A DNA stretch of 64,000 nt from Galliscardovia ingluviei (GTDB lineage Bacteria; Actinomycetota; Actinomycetes; Actinomycetales; Bifidobacteriaceae), in assembly GCF_014635685.1 (NCBI RefSeq), contig NZ_BMDH01000001.1:620001-684000 (forward strand), given 5' to 3'. Below the pieces are notes generated by a model, which did no database searches, was not told where the DNA came from, and saw nothing but the letters and a program-made list of their open reading frames with translations. Shown here piece after piece: positions 35,008-44,560 of the stretch (its first letter is position 1; every line of letters starts with the position of its first letter). Position numbers and translations under genes: made by a program.

Positions 35008-36435
35008 GTGTCTACGGATAAATTTGAGCGGTCTGCAGCAAAAATGCGCGACCACGGGATGAGCGATATTGCAATAGCGCAATTTGAGCGCTTATACCAT
35101 GTGTGGCAGCAAGACGAATCAGAGTGGATTCGCGAAGCAGACGTGGAACCACTTACCGAAGTTCCAGCTATTCGTGATATCCATGCTGATATTGATCATG
35201 ATCAGGCGTGCGAAGCATTCAAAAAAACAGCTTTTTTGAAACTCAATGGAGGATTGGGTACCTCTATGGGATTAGAGGGACCAAAATCACTGTTACCTGT
35301 GCGCAGGCATAAAGCTCGACGTATGAGATTTTTGGATATTATTTTAGGTCAAGTAATTACGGCGCGCGCTAAGCAGGATGCGTCTTTGCCGTTGATTTTA
35401 ATGAATTCGTTTAGGACGAGCCATGATTCTATGGCAGTATTACAGCATAATCGACGATTTGTTCAGCATGATATTCCAATGGAAATTATTCAGCATGTTG
35501 AACCCAAGATTGACATCGCTACCGGTTTGCCGGTGACATTTGAGCAAAATCCTGAACTTGAATGGTGCCCTCCTGGTCATGGCGATGTGTTTACCACGCT
35601 TTGGGAATCTGGATTACTTGATACCTTACTGGAGCATGGCATTGAGTATCTGTTTATCTCCAACTCTGATAATTTAGGAGCCCGCCCATCGACAACGTTG
35701 GCAGGAGTTTTCGCACAATCTGACGCACCTTTTATGGTAGAAGTGGCACGTAGGACTCCTGCAGATCGTAAGGGGGGTCATGTGGTGCGCGATCGCAAGA
35801 CTGGGCGCTTGATGCTGCGCGAAATGAGCCAAGTACATCCTGATGATAAGGAACATGCTACTGATATTGCCAAGCATCCATACTTTAATACCAATAATAT
35901 TTGGGTACGTGTGCGTCAGCTGCGTGATCGATTAGCGCAAACTCAAGGAGTACTTGCTTTACCAGTAATTCGTAACCGTAAAACTGTGGATCCAACAGAT
36001 AGCACTACAACACCTGTGTTGCAGTTAGAGACTGCTATGGGTGCGGCAATTGCTCTATTCGATGGTGCAACATGTGTAGAAGTTGATAGACCACGATTCC
36101 TGCCCGTGAAAACGACCAACGATTTATTTATTATGCGTTCGGATCGTTTCCATCTTACTGACAGTTACGAGATGGAAGATGGTAATTATATTTTCCCTGA
36201 AGTTGACTTGGATCCAAGATTTTATAAGAATATTGCTGATTTTGATGAGCGATTCCCATATGGTGTACCATCGCTTGCAGCGGCAAAATCCTTCACAGTG
36301 CATGGGGATTGGACATTTGGGCAGGATGTGCGTTGTTTCTCAGCAGCAGTGCTAGAGGATGAAGGACATCCTTCTTACGTACCAAATGGGGAATTTGTCG
36401 GTCCATTAGGTGTTGAGCCTGATGATTGGCAATAA
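35008..36435 (+). CDS. ugpA: UTP-glucose-1-phosphate uridylyltransferase (eukaryotic UDPGP type)
   Basis: About 475 residues; forms UDP-glucose from UTP and glucose 1-phosphate. The nucleotide loop LNGGLGTSMGLEGPKSLLPV near residue 70 is characteristic of the UGP2/UGPA fold, unlike bacterial GalU. FKKTAFLKL precedes it and SNSDNLGA contributes the metal site. The GTG 35008 start has AAAGGGG six bases upstream and begins at the conserved STDKFERSAAKMRDHGM; a long in-frame extension to 34792 lacks support because it crosses the operator. In bifidobacteria this enzyme serves galactose and lacto-N-biose use and glycogen/capsule synthesis. Confidence 0.93.
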   Translation: MSTDKFERSAAKMRDHGMSDIAIAQFERLYHVWQQDESEWIREADVEPLTEVPAIRDIHADIDHDQACEAFKKTAFLKLNGGLGTSMGLEGPKSLLPVRRHKARRMRFLDIILGQVITARAKQDASLPLILMNSFRTSHDSMAVLQHNRRFVQHDIPMEIIQHVEPKIDIATGLPVTFEQNPELEWCPPGHGDVFTTLWESGLLDTLLEHGIEYLFISNSDNLGARPSTTLAGVFAQSDAPFMVEVARRTPADRKGGHVVRDRKTGRLMLREMSQVHPDDKEHATDIAKHPYFNTNNIWVRVRQLRDRLAQTQGVLALPVIRNRKTVDPTDSTTTPVLQLETAMGAAIALFDGATCVEVDRPRFLPVKTTNDLFIMRSDRFHLTDSYEMEDGNYIFPEVDLDPRFYKNIADFDERFPYGVPSLAAAKSFTVHGDWTFGQDVRCFSAAVLEDEGHPSYVPNGEFVGPLGVEPDDWQ

Positions 36436-36566
36436 AATGTGATATAAATCACTAAAATCAATCGATTGGTGAAAAAAATCACAAAACGAGTGGTATTCCT
36501 GTAAATACCACGTACAATACATAGAAGTAGTACTTAAACCGATACAATAGTGAGACGTGAGGACAG

Positions 36567-38465
36567 ATGGCTGAAGGATCGTTGAACGGTAGGCGCCGAT
36601 TCTCCGACAAGTGGGGTAAACATGAACTTGATGTGCTGGCAGTGTTGTCGTCAGCATTTCCGCAGTGGCTTACTTCTCGCCAAATCGCTCAGCGTGTAAA
36701 AGCGTATGCAGATTCATATGGCGAACTTGCAGATCAGGCAGCAAAAGCTGCATTTGCAAAACAGTTCCAGCGAGATCGTGCCAAGCTGGCTGCTATGGGC
36801 ATAGCTATTGAATCTCGTCAGCCAGAATATTCTTCAAAATCAGAAGGTCAAGACTTTGCTTCATATCGTCTGCAATTAGGCGATGAGCCACGTGTGCGCA
36901 TGCGTTTTGAACAGGAAGACTTGCCAGTACTGGCTGCGGCAAATTATTTAGCACAGTCGATGTCCATGTCATCTGCACTACAGCAGGCACAACACGAGCA
37001 TCAGAAGCTGTCGCGCACCGCTCCACGTGTACCACAGATGCCGGTTCCTGGATTAGGGCTCGATTCGATTGCACCAGGGTTAGGCACGCAAACCATTCCA
37101 GATGATTTGATTAAAGAAATTGATTCTCGCCGTTTTGCTGCAACAGTTGATGTTGATGGTGAGCATATTAACGTTGCCTATTCGGACTCGGATGATTTGG
37201 CAATGTTTGTACTGGAACATCCTGGTTCTAAGATTGTTAGCCCGCAAGAGGCTATTGATGCTTTTAATCGACGTTTACATTGCGCAATTCATTTTGCTTC
37301 TGCTGACCGTCCAGAGCACGCATTTGAAGAACATCAGGAGATTACTGATAGTTTTAATCTGCCAAAAGATGGTGAAGAGGCAAAGGGTCGTAAAGCGATT
37401 AGTCAGTCCTACCAGACCGGCTCAGAAGTTGATCGTCGCCTTCGCCTCATGCTGTTTTTGTCAGCGCATCTGGGAGAGGAATATCCGCTCACTGATCTTG
37501 CTGAGCGCTTCTATGGGCATTGCGAGACAGAAGATGAGCTGAAAAAGGCTGTAACTGTTATTCGTAAAGATATTGGTACACTGACAACAGTTTCTGACGA
37601 TGGTGAGCTTGCAGGAAGTCAATTCTTTGATATCGATTGGCCGTTGCTTGAATCAGAGGGCATTATTAGTGCTACGAATTCTCTTGGTTTAGAGCGTTTA
37701 GCTGGTATTGCGCCACAATATCTCAGTATGCTTACTGCTTCTGTAAGCTATTTGGCACATTCTCCATTACTTCCTGAACAGTCTCGTGAGCAGGCGCAAT
37801 CGTTATCACAACGTTTGCGCGCACATACTGAGCCAGGAGAAACGCCTTGGTTATCATTAACCGGATATGAACTTGAGCCACCAATCTATCCAATTGTCAA
37901 TAGTGCTATTCTCCGTAAGAAGTTGCTGGATATCGAATACACGGATGGCGCTGGGCGTACTCGTGAGCAGGTCGTTGTTCCAGCCAAGATTTTTGTTGAT
38001 GAAGGCGTGTATTACGCGGCAATTTGGGATGGGCTTGATGATTCTCAAGTGCAGCGCACGCGTAAAACTAATAAAGATAAAAACCGTAAGCATGACGACT
38101 GGCGTATGCTACGTTTAGCTCGTATTGGCAAGGCAGCAATTATTGAACCAGAGCATGATTTTGAAATTCCAGATGTGCCGCTCTCTGAAATCCGGCAGTG
38201 GAGTTTTGACAATGGCACAGTTACGCAGTTCATTACTGATGTGCCAGGGCATGAATTTGTTCAGGCGTTAACTGATGCAAAAGTTGAACCATTTGAACAA
38301 GGTGAGCGAGTAACGCTTACAGTATCTTCTGACTCATGGTTTGTGGCGTTCTGTATTGCACATGCACGTCATATTGTTGCTGTGTCTCCTGGAACACTTC
38401 GTACTATGATTGTGGCGCGTGCCAAGCGAGAGCTTAGTGTTAATGGAGAGGAAGATAGCCACTGA
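36567..38465 (+). CDS. pafBC: WYL-domain double regulator (PafB-PafC-like fusion)
   Basis: 632 residues built of two similar halves. First helix-turn-helix at about 12-75 (LDVLAVLSSAFPQWLTSRQIAQRV) with a WYL-like part behind it; second helix-turn-helix at about 282-340 (RRLRLMLFLSAHLGEEYPLTDL, KAVTVIRKDIGTL) followed by a second WYL region. Actinobacterial PafB and PafC are each about 330 residues and act together as a regulator of the SOS-independent DNA damage response; here both fit in one chain. It is not next to proteasome genes (bifidobacteria often lack them), but a helicase and RbpA lie downstream. No regulatory site seen. Confidence 0.78.
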   Translation: MAEGSLNGRRRFSDKWGKHELDVLAVLSSAFPQWLTSRQIAQRVKAYADSYGELADQAAKAAFAKQFQRDRAKLAAMGIAIESRQPEYSSKSEGQDFASYRLQLGDEPRVRMRFEQEDLPVLAAANYLAQSMSMSSALQQAQHEHQKLSRTAPRVPQMPVPGLGLDSIAPGLGTQTIPDDLIKEIDSRRFAATVDVDGEHINVAYSDSDDLAMFVLEHPGSKIVSPQEAIDAFNRRLHCAIHFASADRPEHAFEEHQEITDSFNLPKDGEEAKGRKAISQSYQTGSEVDRRLRLMLFLSAHLGEEYPLTDLAERFYGHCETEDELKKAVTVIRKDIGTLTTVSDDGELAGSQFFDIDWPLLESEGIISATNSLGLERLAGIAPQYLSMLTASVSYLAHSPLLPEQSREQAQSLSQRLRAHTEPGETPWLSLTGYELEPPIYPIVNSAILRKKLLDIEYTDGAGRTREQVVVPAKIFVDEGVYYAAIWDGLDDSQVQRTRKTNKDKNRKHDDWRMLRLARIGKAAIIEPEHDFEIPDVPLSEIRQWSFDNGTVTQFITDVPGHEFVQALTDAKVEPFEQGERVTLTVSSDSWFVAFCIAHARHIVAVSPGTLRTMIVARAKRELSVNGEEDSH

Positions 38466-38546
38466 CAGATCATCTTGATGTACTATTGCTGATTATGTCA
38501 GCTATTGTGCTCGATGTGATGTAACAATATACGTAAGGAGTATGTA

Positions 38547-38852
38547 ATGCCTGCTTGGGTATGGATTGGACTGGTTATATGGTTCATACTATGTCTTATT
38601 GCAGGTGTTGCATATGTGATTATCCATGCATTGCGGGCATTGCGAACAGTAAGTGATACCTCAACGCGTGTTACTGAGCCTTTAGCACAGTTACAAGCGC
38701 ATGAAGAGCGCGATCCAGTTGCAACAGTGCTACAAGAATCTTACGAAGATACGCGAAGTAGATATTTGCAAACTCAAATGGCCAAGAATGCACACAAGCA
38801 GCAGCGAAGGCTGGCACACAGCATTGTTTGGGAACGATGGAACAATTCATGA
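38547..38852 (+). CDS. Small single-pass membrane protein
   Basis: 101 residues with an N-terminal transmembrane helix at about 3-28 (WVWIGLVIWFILCLIAGVAY) and a mostly helical, charged cytosolic tail containing repeated Gln/Arg/Lys. ATG 38547 has AAGGAG upstream. Its stop overlaps the start of the diacylglycerol kinase gene by ATGA, so the two are coupled. Not recognised as a named family; it may be an adaptor for the lipid kinase (inference from coupling). Confidence 0.8.
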   Translation: MPAWVWIGLVIWFILCLIAGVAYVIIHALRALRTVSDTSTRVTEPLAQLQAHEERDPVATVLQESYEDTRSRYLQTQMAKNAHKQQRRLAHSIVWERWNNS

Positions 38853-39916
38853 TGAATACACACAACGATGGCGACACTGCACAAGTAACACCTCATGTCG
38901 TTGCTCCACATACTACTACGTTGGCTCTTATCACGAATCCTGCAGCAGATAATGGCAAAGGCGAACAGTATGGGCGTCAGGTATTTGAACACCTCACTAC
39001 GCATGGACAGCAATGGGATGTGCAAACCATTGATATTACTGGGCATGATCGTGATGAGTCACTGCGTAATGCTCGTAATATTCTTCATGATGTAGATGCT
39101 ATCGTTGTCGTTGGCGGCGATGGTATGGTTTCGCTTGGTGTTAATGCTGTTGCCGATACAGGTGTTCCACTTGGAGTTGTGGCAGCAGGATCTGGCAATG
39201 ATTTTGTTCGTTGCTTGGGTCATCCTGTGGGACGTATTATTGCAGGCACAGAAGCGGTACTGGCATCAGTTGTTGCACGCAGTACGATTGATTTAGACTT
39301 AGCTCAGGTTACCTCTCCTGAGGACGGTGGCGCTCGAATCAATCGTTACATAGCAGGCATGCTTAATTGTTCTATCGACGCGGCCATCAATGCACGCGCC
39401 AACGAGTCTACTTTGCCTGTTGGTATGTTGCGCTATATGGCTGCAGGGTTATGGGAAATTTCGCATGTGCAAGATTATGGATACCATATTCAAGCACAAT
39501 TAGCCAATGGGCAGACACATGAATTTGATGTAAATACTCCATTAGTTGCTATTGCAAACGCAAGATATATTGGTGGAGGTATTGAGGCTTCTCCGGAGTC
39601 CCAGCTTGATGATGGTGTGCTGGAAATGCTGTGGACTAAATGGCATCCAACACCTAAGCAGGCGCTTCATGCTTTTGCTCGCGCATATCATGGACAGCAT
39701 TTACAAGACCCAATTTTTGGTTATGACAAAATTACCGCCGTGCGCCTTGACCGCAACGATAGCGGTGCTGAGCCTCCGATATTGATGGCTGATGGTGAAC
39801 CTATCGGGCAGCTTCCAGTGAAGGTAACTGTGAAGCACAAGGCTCTACGCATGCTGGTACCAGTTGGCGTGCGTAAGCAGTGGAATGCAGGTACTTTGCC
39901 GCAAATGCGTGATTAG
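38849..39916 (+). CDS. Diacylglycerol/lipid kinase (DagK family)
   Basis: About 355 residues of the DAGKc fold: LITNPAADNGKG (nucleotide-binding start), VVVGGDGMVSLGVNAV, and GVVAAGSGNDFVRCLG, with C-terminal ISIDAAINAR-like and MADGEP segments typical of bacterial YegS/DgkB kinases. It phosphorylates a lipid alcohol such as diacylglycerol at the membrane, returning it to phospholipid synthesis. ATG 38849 overlaps the small membrane protein gene (ATGA). The start is less sure because ATG 38837 and TTG 38828 are in frame. Confidence 0.88.
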   Translation: MMNTHNDGDTAQVTPHVVAPHTTTLALITNPAADNGKGEQYGRQVFEHLTTHGQQWDVQTIDITGHDRDESLRNARNILHDVDAIVVVGGDGMVSLGVNAVADTGVPLGVVAAGSGNDFVRCLGHPVGRIIAGTEAVLASVVARSTIDLDLAQVTSPEDGGARINRYIAGMLNCSIDAAINARANESTLPVGMLRYMAAGLWEISHVQDYGYHIQAQLANGQTHEFDVNTPLVAIANARYIGGGIEASPESQLDDGVLEMLWTKWHPTPKQALHAFARAYHGQHLQDPIFGYDKITAVRLDRNDSGAEPPILMADGEPIGQLPVKVTVKHKALRMLVPVGVRKQWNAGTLPQMRD

Positions 39917-40003
39917 CTAAAATAGAGACATACAAACAGGTCTTTCTTTCATACTGCGTATCAACGAGCTCAAGTCGGTATAATAATAAGAGTAGGGGAA
40001 ACT

Positions 40004-42706
40004 ATGGTTCGTAGGCGTCGTCGCCGTGAGCAGCATACGCCAGATACAGTGGATCTTGATCCTCAATCACCTGCTGGTCGGTATCGTGCATTTAAGGAGC
40101 GTCAACAGTACAGATCCTCGTATGCGTACTCCTTTGCTCAACGCCTGCCTTTTGCACTTGATGATTTTCAGCAGCAGGCAATTGACGCTTTGGAACAGAA
40201 TAATAATGTTCTTGTTGCAGCTCCAACTGGTGCTGGTAAAACAGTAGTTGCAGATTTTGCAGTATATCTTGCGCAAGAGCGTGGTGTTAAAGCATTCTAT
40301 ACTACGCCAATTAAGGCATTAAGTAATCAAAAGTATCATGAGCTAGTCGCTCAGTATGGCAGCGAGCAAGTAGGACTACTTACTGGTGATTTGTCCGTAA
40401 ATCCAGAGGCGCAGATTGTGGTGATGACCACTGAAGTGTTGCGCAATATGTTGTACACTCATTCCATCACATTGCATGCCCTGAATTTTGTAATTCTTGA
40501 CGAGATTCACTATCTTGCTGACCGATTCAGGGGAGCAGTATGGGAAGAAGTCATTATTTATTTGCCAAGTAGCGTGCGCATTGTGGGATTATCTGCGACA
40601 GTGTCAAATGTAGAAGATTTTTCACGCTGGATTAAATCAACACGAGGCAATACTACATTAGTGATTAGTGAGCAACGACCAGTGCCACTTCGCCAAGAAG
40701 TGATGCTCCAATCCGATGAGCGACACGAACCACAGTTATATCCGCTATTCCAACGCGGAACTACAACATTAAATCATCAGCTGACGATGCGTCTTAAGGA
40801 GCTTGATCATAAGGCAGCTCGTAGAATAGGTGGTGCCGGGGATACTTATAGTCGAACAAAACGCCCTTCTGGTAGATACCATCGTGCATCAGCTAAGCAA
40901 TTAGTATCGTCTCGTCAGGGTCGTGGTCAGCGTTATACTCCGAAACGTTGGGCTGTTGTTGATGAACTTGACGTATTAGATCGTTTACCAGCAATTTATT
41001 TTATTTTCTCTCGTGCTGGATGCGATCAGGCGGTTCGTCAGTGTATGCAAGCTGGATTGCGATTGACCACGGATAGCGAAGCATTACGTATTCGACATAT
41101 TGTCGAAACTATGATTGATGGGCAACTTTCACGAGATGAGTTAAAAGCACTTGGTTTCTCGCATTTTATTCGCGCTTTAGAAGAAGGTATTGCTGCTCAC
41201 CATGCTGGTATGATTGCGCTTTTTAGGCAAATTGTTGAGACCTTATTTGAACAGGGTTTAGTGAAAATAGTTTTTGCTACAGAAACACTTGCTCTCGGTA
41301 TCAACATGCCAGCACGTAGTGTTGTTATCGAAAAACTTGAGAAGTTTAATGGTACAGGCCATGTTGATTTAACGCCTGGGGAGTTTACACAGCTTACCGG
41401 TCGAGCTGGTAGACGTGGAACTGATACAATCGGTCATGCGATCGTAGTGGATCATCAGGGTTTTGTCGCACAGACGGCAGCATCACTATCTTCTAAGCGT
41501 GTATATCCATTGCATTCGAGTTTTAAGCCAACATTTAGCATGGCTGTAAACTTATTAAACACATCAAGTGTGGCAATGGCACAGGATACGCTGGAACATT
41601 CGTTCGCACAATGGGAAGCTAATGCCTCAGCGTCGTCATTGGATTCGCGTATTGAGCAATTAAAGCAAGCAATACACGGCTACGAGCAGGCTATGCAATG
41701 CGAATATGGTGAAATTACCGAATTATTGCGTATTCGTATGAGGCTTACGGATGCACAGCGAGGGGAGAGGAATGCTCTTAAACATCGTGTTTTTAGTTCA
41801 ACTCAGGCACGATCAGGCGCCTTTCGATCATTAGATAGTAAAATTGATACCTTGAAAGCTCAAGATCGAGCCCATCCATGTCGTCAATGCCCTGATATTG
41901 ATGAGCATATGCGCTGGGGACATCGTTGGACAAGAGAGACACGAGAATTAGAGCGGCTAGAACATCGTAGAGATTCACGTACAGGTTCTGTTGTACGCAG
42001 GTTTTCTGTTATCTGTCATATTCTGCTGGCTCTTGGTATTGTTATCGATCCTAAAGAGTCGAGACACGATGAGCTTGAGGAAAACTATGATGCGCGACGT
42101 ATCGAACAGCTCTACGATGGCAATATGCCAATTGCTATTGAGCACAGGTCACTTCCTGATACATTAGTGCTCAGTACACAAGGTCAATTACTGCGTCGAA
42201 TTTATAGCGAACTCGATATTGTAATTGCGCAATGTTTGACACAAGGCGTATTTGACGGTCTTTCTCCCGAAGCGTTTGTCGCAGTGCTTTCTGCATTTAT
42301 CTATGAATCACACCACGGCTCAACTGGGCAGCCTGCTCATTATCCAGGGGGTGCAAAAGGCGATATCGCCGTGGCAGCATCACGCATGCAAACGCTGTGG
42401 TATCGCATGAATACCTTGTGTACGGATATGGGTTTAGAACCTTTGCGTCCGCTTGACTTTGGTATGGTTGAAGTTGTTTTTGACTGGGCTACTGGAGCAG
42501 ATTTGGCGCAAACGCTGTCAAATAATCGTGATTTAACTGGCGGTGATTTTGTTCGTTCGTGTAAGCGGATTATTGATCTGCTCGGTCAAATTGAGCAAGT
42601 TCGTGATTTCTTACCGGAACACGGGCAAACGAATGTTGCAGATTTGGCGCATTTTGCACGAGCTATTGTTAATCGCTCTGTTGTGGCGTATTCAGGTTTG
42701 GAATAA
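40004..42706 (+). CDS. helY: HelY-like SKI2/MTR4-type RNA/DNA helicase
   Basis: 900-residue DExH helicase: Walker A APTGAGKTVVADF (about 76-88), DEIHYLAD, LSATVSN, then the second motor with FIFSRAGCDQA-like segment, LALGINMPARSVV and QLTGRAGRRG (motif VI). After the motor there is a long C-terminal arch region with a CRQCPDIDEHM cysteine pair, as in MTR4/SKI2-like bacterial HelY proteins. Acts presumably on structured RNA; the cellular role in actinobacteria is not settled. Directly upstream of rbpA. RBS GGGGAAA seven bases before ATG. Confidence 0.9.
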   Translation: MVRRRRRREQHTPDTVDLDPQSPAGRYRAFKERQQYRSSYAYSFAQRLPFALDDFQQQAIDALEQNNNVLVAAPTGAGKTVVADFAVYLAQERGVKAFYTTPIKALSNQKYHELVAQYGSEQVGLLTGDLSVNPEAQIVVMTTEVLRNMLYTHSITLHALNFVILDEIHYLADRFRGAVWEEVIIYLPSSVRIVGLSATVSNVEDFSRWIKSTRGNTTLVISEQRPVPLRQEVMLQSDERHEPQLYPLFQRGTTTLNHQLTMRLKELDHKAARRIGGAGDTYSRTKRPSGRYHRASAKQLVSSRQGRGQRYTPKRWAVVDELDVLDRLPAIYFIFSRAGCDQAVRQCMQAGLRLTTDSEALRIRHIVETMIDGQLSRDELKALGFSHFIRALEEGIAAHHAGMIALFRQIVETLFEQGLVKIVFATETLALGINMPARSVVIEKLEKFNGTGHVDLTPGEFTQLTGRAGRRGTDTIGHAIVVDHQGFVAQTAASLSSKRVYPLHSSFKPTFSMAVNLLNTSSVAMAQDTLEHSFAQWEANASASSLDSRIEQLKQAIHGYEQAMQCEYGEITELLRIRMRLTDAQRGERNALKHRVFSSTQARSGAFRSLDSKIDTLKAQDRAHPCRQCPDIDEHMRWGHRWTRETRELERLEHRRDSRTGSVVRRFSVICHILLALGIVIDPKESRHDELEENYDARRIEQLYDGNMPIAIEHRSLPDTLVLSTQGQLLRRIYSELDIVIAQCLTQGVFDGLSPEAFVAVLSAFIYESHHGSTGQPAHYPGGAKGDIAVAASRMQTLWYRMNTLCTDMGLEPLRPLDFGMVEVVFDWATGADLAQTLSNNRDLTGGDFVRSCKRIIDLLGQIEQVRDFLPEHGQTNVADLAHFARAIVNRSVVAYSGLE

Positions 42707-42755
42707 AACAGGTGTCATTGCTGTTTTGTAGCGTGGTAGTAGGTAAGGAGGAGTA

Positions 42756-43103
42756 ATGGCTGAACGTTCATTACGTGGAATGAGTATTGGTGCAAAATCA
42801 CTAGAATCTGATGATAATGTGGATTTTGCGGCTCGTGTCGAAGTGGCGTATGTCTGTCCTAAAGGACATCGCACTATTTTGCCATTAGCTGAGGGTGCTG
42901 AACCACCAGAAGAATGGGAGTGCCGCTGCGGACAGACTGCAGTACGCGAAGGGAGCGAAAATAGCGAGGATGACGAAGACGCTAAGCCAGCACGCACACA
43001 CTGGGATATGTTGCTTGAGCGACGCGATATTCCAGAATTGCAAGAGTTGCTTGACAAGCGTTTACAAATGCACCGTGAAGGCTGGATTCCAGACTACGAA
43101 TAA
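42756..43103 (+). CDS. rbpA: RNA polymerase-binding protein RbpA
   Basis: 115-residue actinobacterial transcription activator that binds the main sigma factor and RNA polymerase and stabilises the open complex. Pattern: basic N-terminal tail with SLRGMSIGAKSLES, a zinc-type ribbon core (YVCPKGHR ... WECRCG), an acidic linker (ENSEDDEDA), and the C-terminal sigma-interaction helix TPWDML-like THWDMLLERRDIPELQELLDKRL. The AAGGAGG ribosome binding site is optimal. The sequence is clear enough for a firm call. Confidence 0.95.
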   Translation: MAERSLRGMSIGAKSLESDDNVDFAARVEVAYVCPKGHRTILPLAEGAEPPEEWECRCGQTAVREGSENSEDDEDAKPARTHWDMLLERRDIPELQELLDKRLQMHREGWIPDYE

Positions 43104-43124
43104 ACCGTTGAGGTAAGGGGGAGT

Positions 43125-43841
43125 ATGCAGTTTCAACATCCAATGCGCGTTGTTTTGCTTGATTTAGATGGTACTTTAACACAGTCACATCCCGGTATTA
43201 TTGCGTGTGTTACAAAGACCTTTGAGGAATTAGGTCGTCCTGTACCAGATCATGCTGAACTCATGCGGTTTATTGGTCCAGCTATTGTCGAATCCTTTGC
43301 TCGTAATGGTATTCCTGAGGGCGAAGAGATGGAACGCGCTGTGCGGATTTATCGCCATTATTATTCAGATGAAGCTACATTTGAAGACCCCAAGCATCCT
43401 GGACATAAAGTTGCTGGTAGGCTGTACAACTCGGTTTATGAGGGTATTCCTGAGCAACTTCAACGGTTACGCGATGACGGCTATATGCTTGCTGTGGCGA
43501 CATGTAAGCCTGAACCTCAGGCGCTAGTAGTCTGCGATTATTTTGGTATTGCCGACATGGTTGACGGTATTTATGGTGCATCCATGGATCGAAGCCGCCT
43601 AGAAAAAGACCAAGTGATTACATATTGTTTCTCATCTATTGGTTTTGATCCAGCCCAAGATCATGCAGTAATGGTTGGCGATCGTTGGACTGATATGGAT
43701 GGCGCACGTAAATGCGGCATTCCTGCATTAGGTTGCCGCTGGGGTTATGCTGAACCGCATGAGCTTGAAGAGCATGGAGCAACAGCTATTATTGATCGTG
43801 TTGATGAATTGCATGACGCAGCGGTTGCGTTATTACGATAA
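43125..43841 (+). CDS. gph: HAD-family phosphatase (Gph/phosphoglycolate-type)
   Basis: 238 residues. HAD motifs: VVLLDLDGTLTQSHPG (Asp nucleophile), a Thr in AVATCKPEPQ, Lys/Asp in MVGDRWTDMDGARK (motif IV), with a helical cap of the phosphoglycolate phosphatase group between them. Substrate cannot be predicted from sequence. AAGGGGGAG precedes ATG 43125, 21 bases after rbpA, so it is probably transcribed with it. Terminator at 43860. Confidence 0.9.
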   Translation: MQFQHPMRVVLLDLDGTLTQSHPGIIACVTKTFEELGRPVPDHAELMRFIGPAIVESFARNGIPEGEEMERAVRIYRHYYSDEATFEDPKHPGHKVAGRLYNSVYEGIPEQLQRLRDDGYMLAVATCKPEPQALVVCDYFGIADMVDGIYGASMDRSRLEKDQVITYCFSSIGFDPAQDHAVMVGDRWTDMDGARKCGIPALGCRWGYAEPHELEEHGATAIIDRVDELHDAAVALLR

Positions 43842-43859
43842 TGAATGATTATCAAATAG

Positions 43860-43899
43860 GTCGCAAGTTTTACTGTATGTGGTAAGGCTTGCGACTTTT
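43860..43899 (+). terminator. Intrinsic terminator after HAD gene
   Basis: Stem GTCGCAAG (43860-43867) / CTTGCGAC (43888-43895), 20-base loop, TTTT tail. 18 bases after the stop, ends the plus-strand block. Confidence 0.85.
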
Positions 43900-44036
43900 G
43901 TGTAGTGGAAGTATTGGTATATGTAATAACGCCGATAAGGTACGTTATGTCAAAATAGTATATAGAAATACACTTATATAAATAGCATCTAAAATATTCA
44001 GTATTCCTATGCTGAAATTTCAACAGCTCGTACAAC

Positions 44037-44080
44037 ATAAAAGGTCTGGAAAGCATATATAACATACTGTTCCCAGACCT
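44037..44080 (-). terminator. Intrinsic terminator after the FHA gene
   Basis: Arms 44042-44049 (AGGTCTGG) and 44073-44080 (CCAGACCT), and TTTTA on the minus-strand side at 44038-44041. Ends the minus-strand block that starts with rpsB/cdsA/his/trp/pgsA. Confidence 0.8.
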
Positions 44081-44118
44081 GTAGCTATTAAAGTAACTCA
44101 GTGAGCTATTGCAATATA

Positions 44119-44556
44119 TCAGCGCACAATGGCATTAGCACCGAAATATACCAAGCGGAATTTACCAATCATAATTTCATCGCCATTATGTAATGCTGCT
44201 GTTTCGACGCGCTCACGATTAACATATGTGCCATTTAATGAGCCAGCATCTTCGACACTAAAGCCCCCAGGAATACGCTTAAAAATAGCGTGTGAGCGAG
44301 AGACAGTAGAATCATCAAGTAAAATATCACAGCGACTATCACGCCCAACGGTAATCGTATCTTCATCTAACAAATACCGCGAACCCGTAACCGCGCCACG
44401 TGTAGAAATAAGCAGGGCAGTGCCCTCCCCTAGCCGTGCAATCGTCTCTAAATCCTGTGCGGTTAACGGACGATCAGAAGTAGCCGTATTAGCGATATTA
44501 ATTGCTGGAATACCGATAATAGTTGTTTCGCCAGCTGTTGGAATTGGATCAGTCAT
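44119..44556 (-). CDS. garA: GarA/OdhI-like FHA protein
   Basis: 145 residues. C-terminal FHA domain (about 50-140): VGRDSRCDILLDDSTVSRSHAIF (Arg, Ser, His) and DAGSLNGTYVNRE (Asn), which bind phosphothreonine. The N terminus has ETT (residues 8-10), placed like the phosphorylated TT of mycobacterial GarA and corynebacterial OdhI, so it is likely switched off by Ser/Thr kinases (inference). GarA/OdhI controls 2-oxoglutarate dehydrogenase and glutamate metabolism; bifidobacteria lack a full TCA cycle, so the target here may differ. Neighbour genes (pgsA, DUF881, sbp) match the mycobacterial order. Confidence 0.85.
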   Translation of the reverse strand: MTDPIPTAGETTIIGIPAINIANTATSDRPLTAQDLETIARLGEGTALLISTRGAVTGSRYLLDEDTITVGRDSRCDILLDDSTVSRSHAIFKRIPGGFSVEDAGSLNGTYVNRERVETAALHNGDEIMIGKFRLVYFGANAIVR

Positions 44557-44560
44557 ATCT

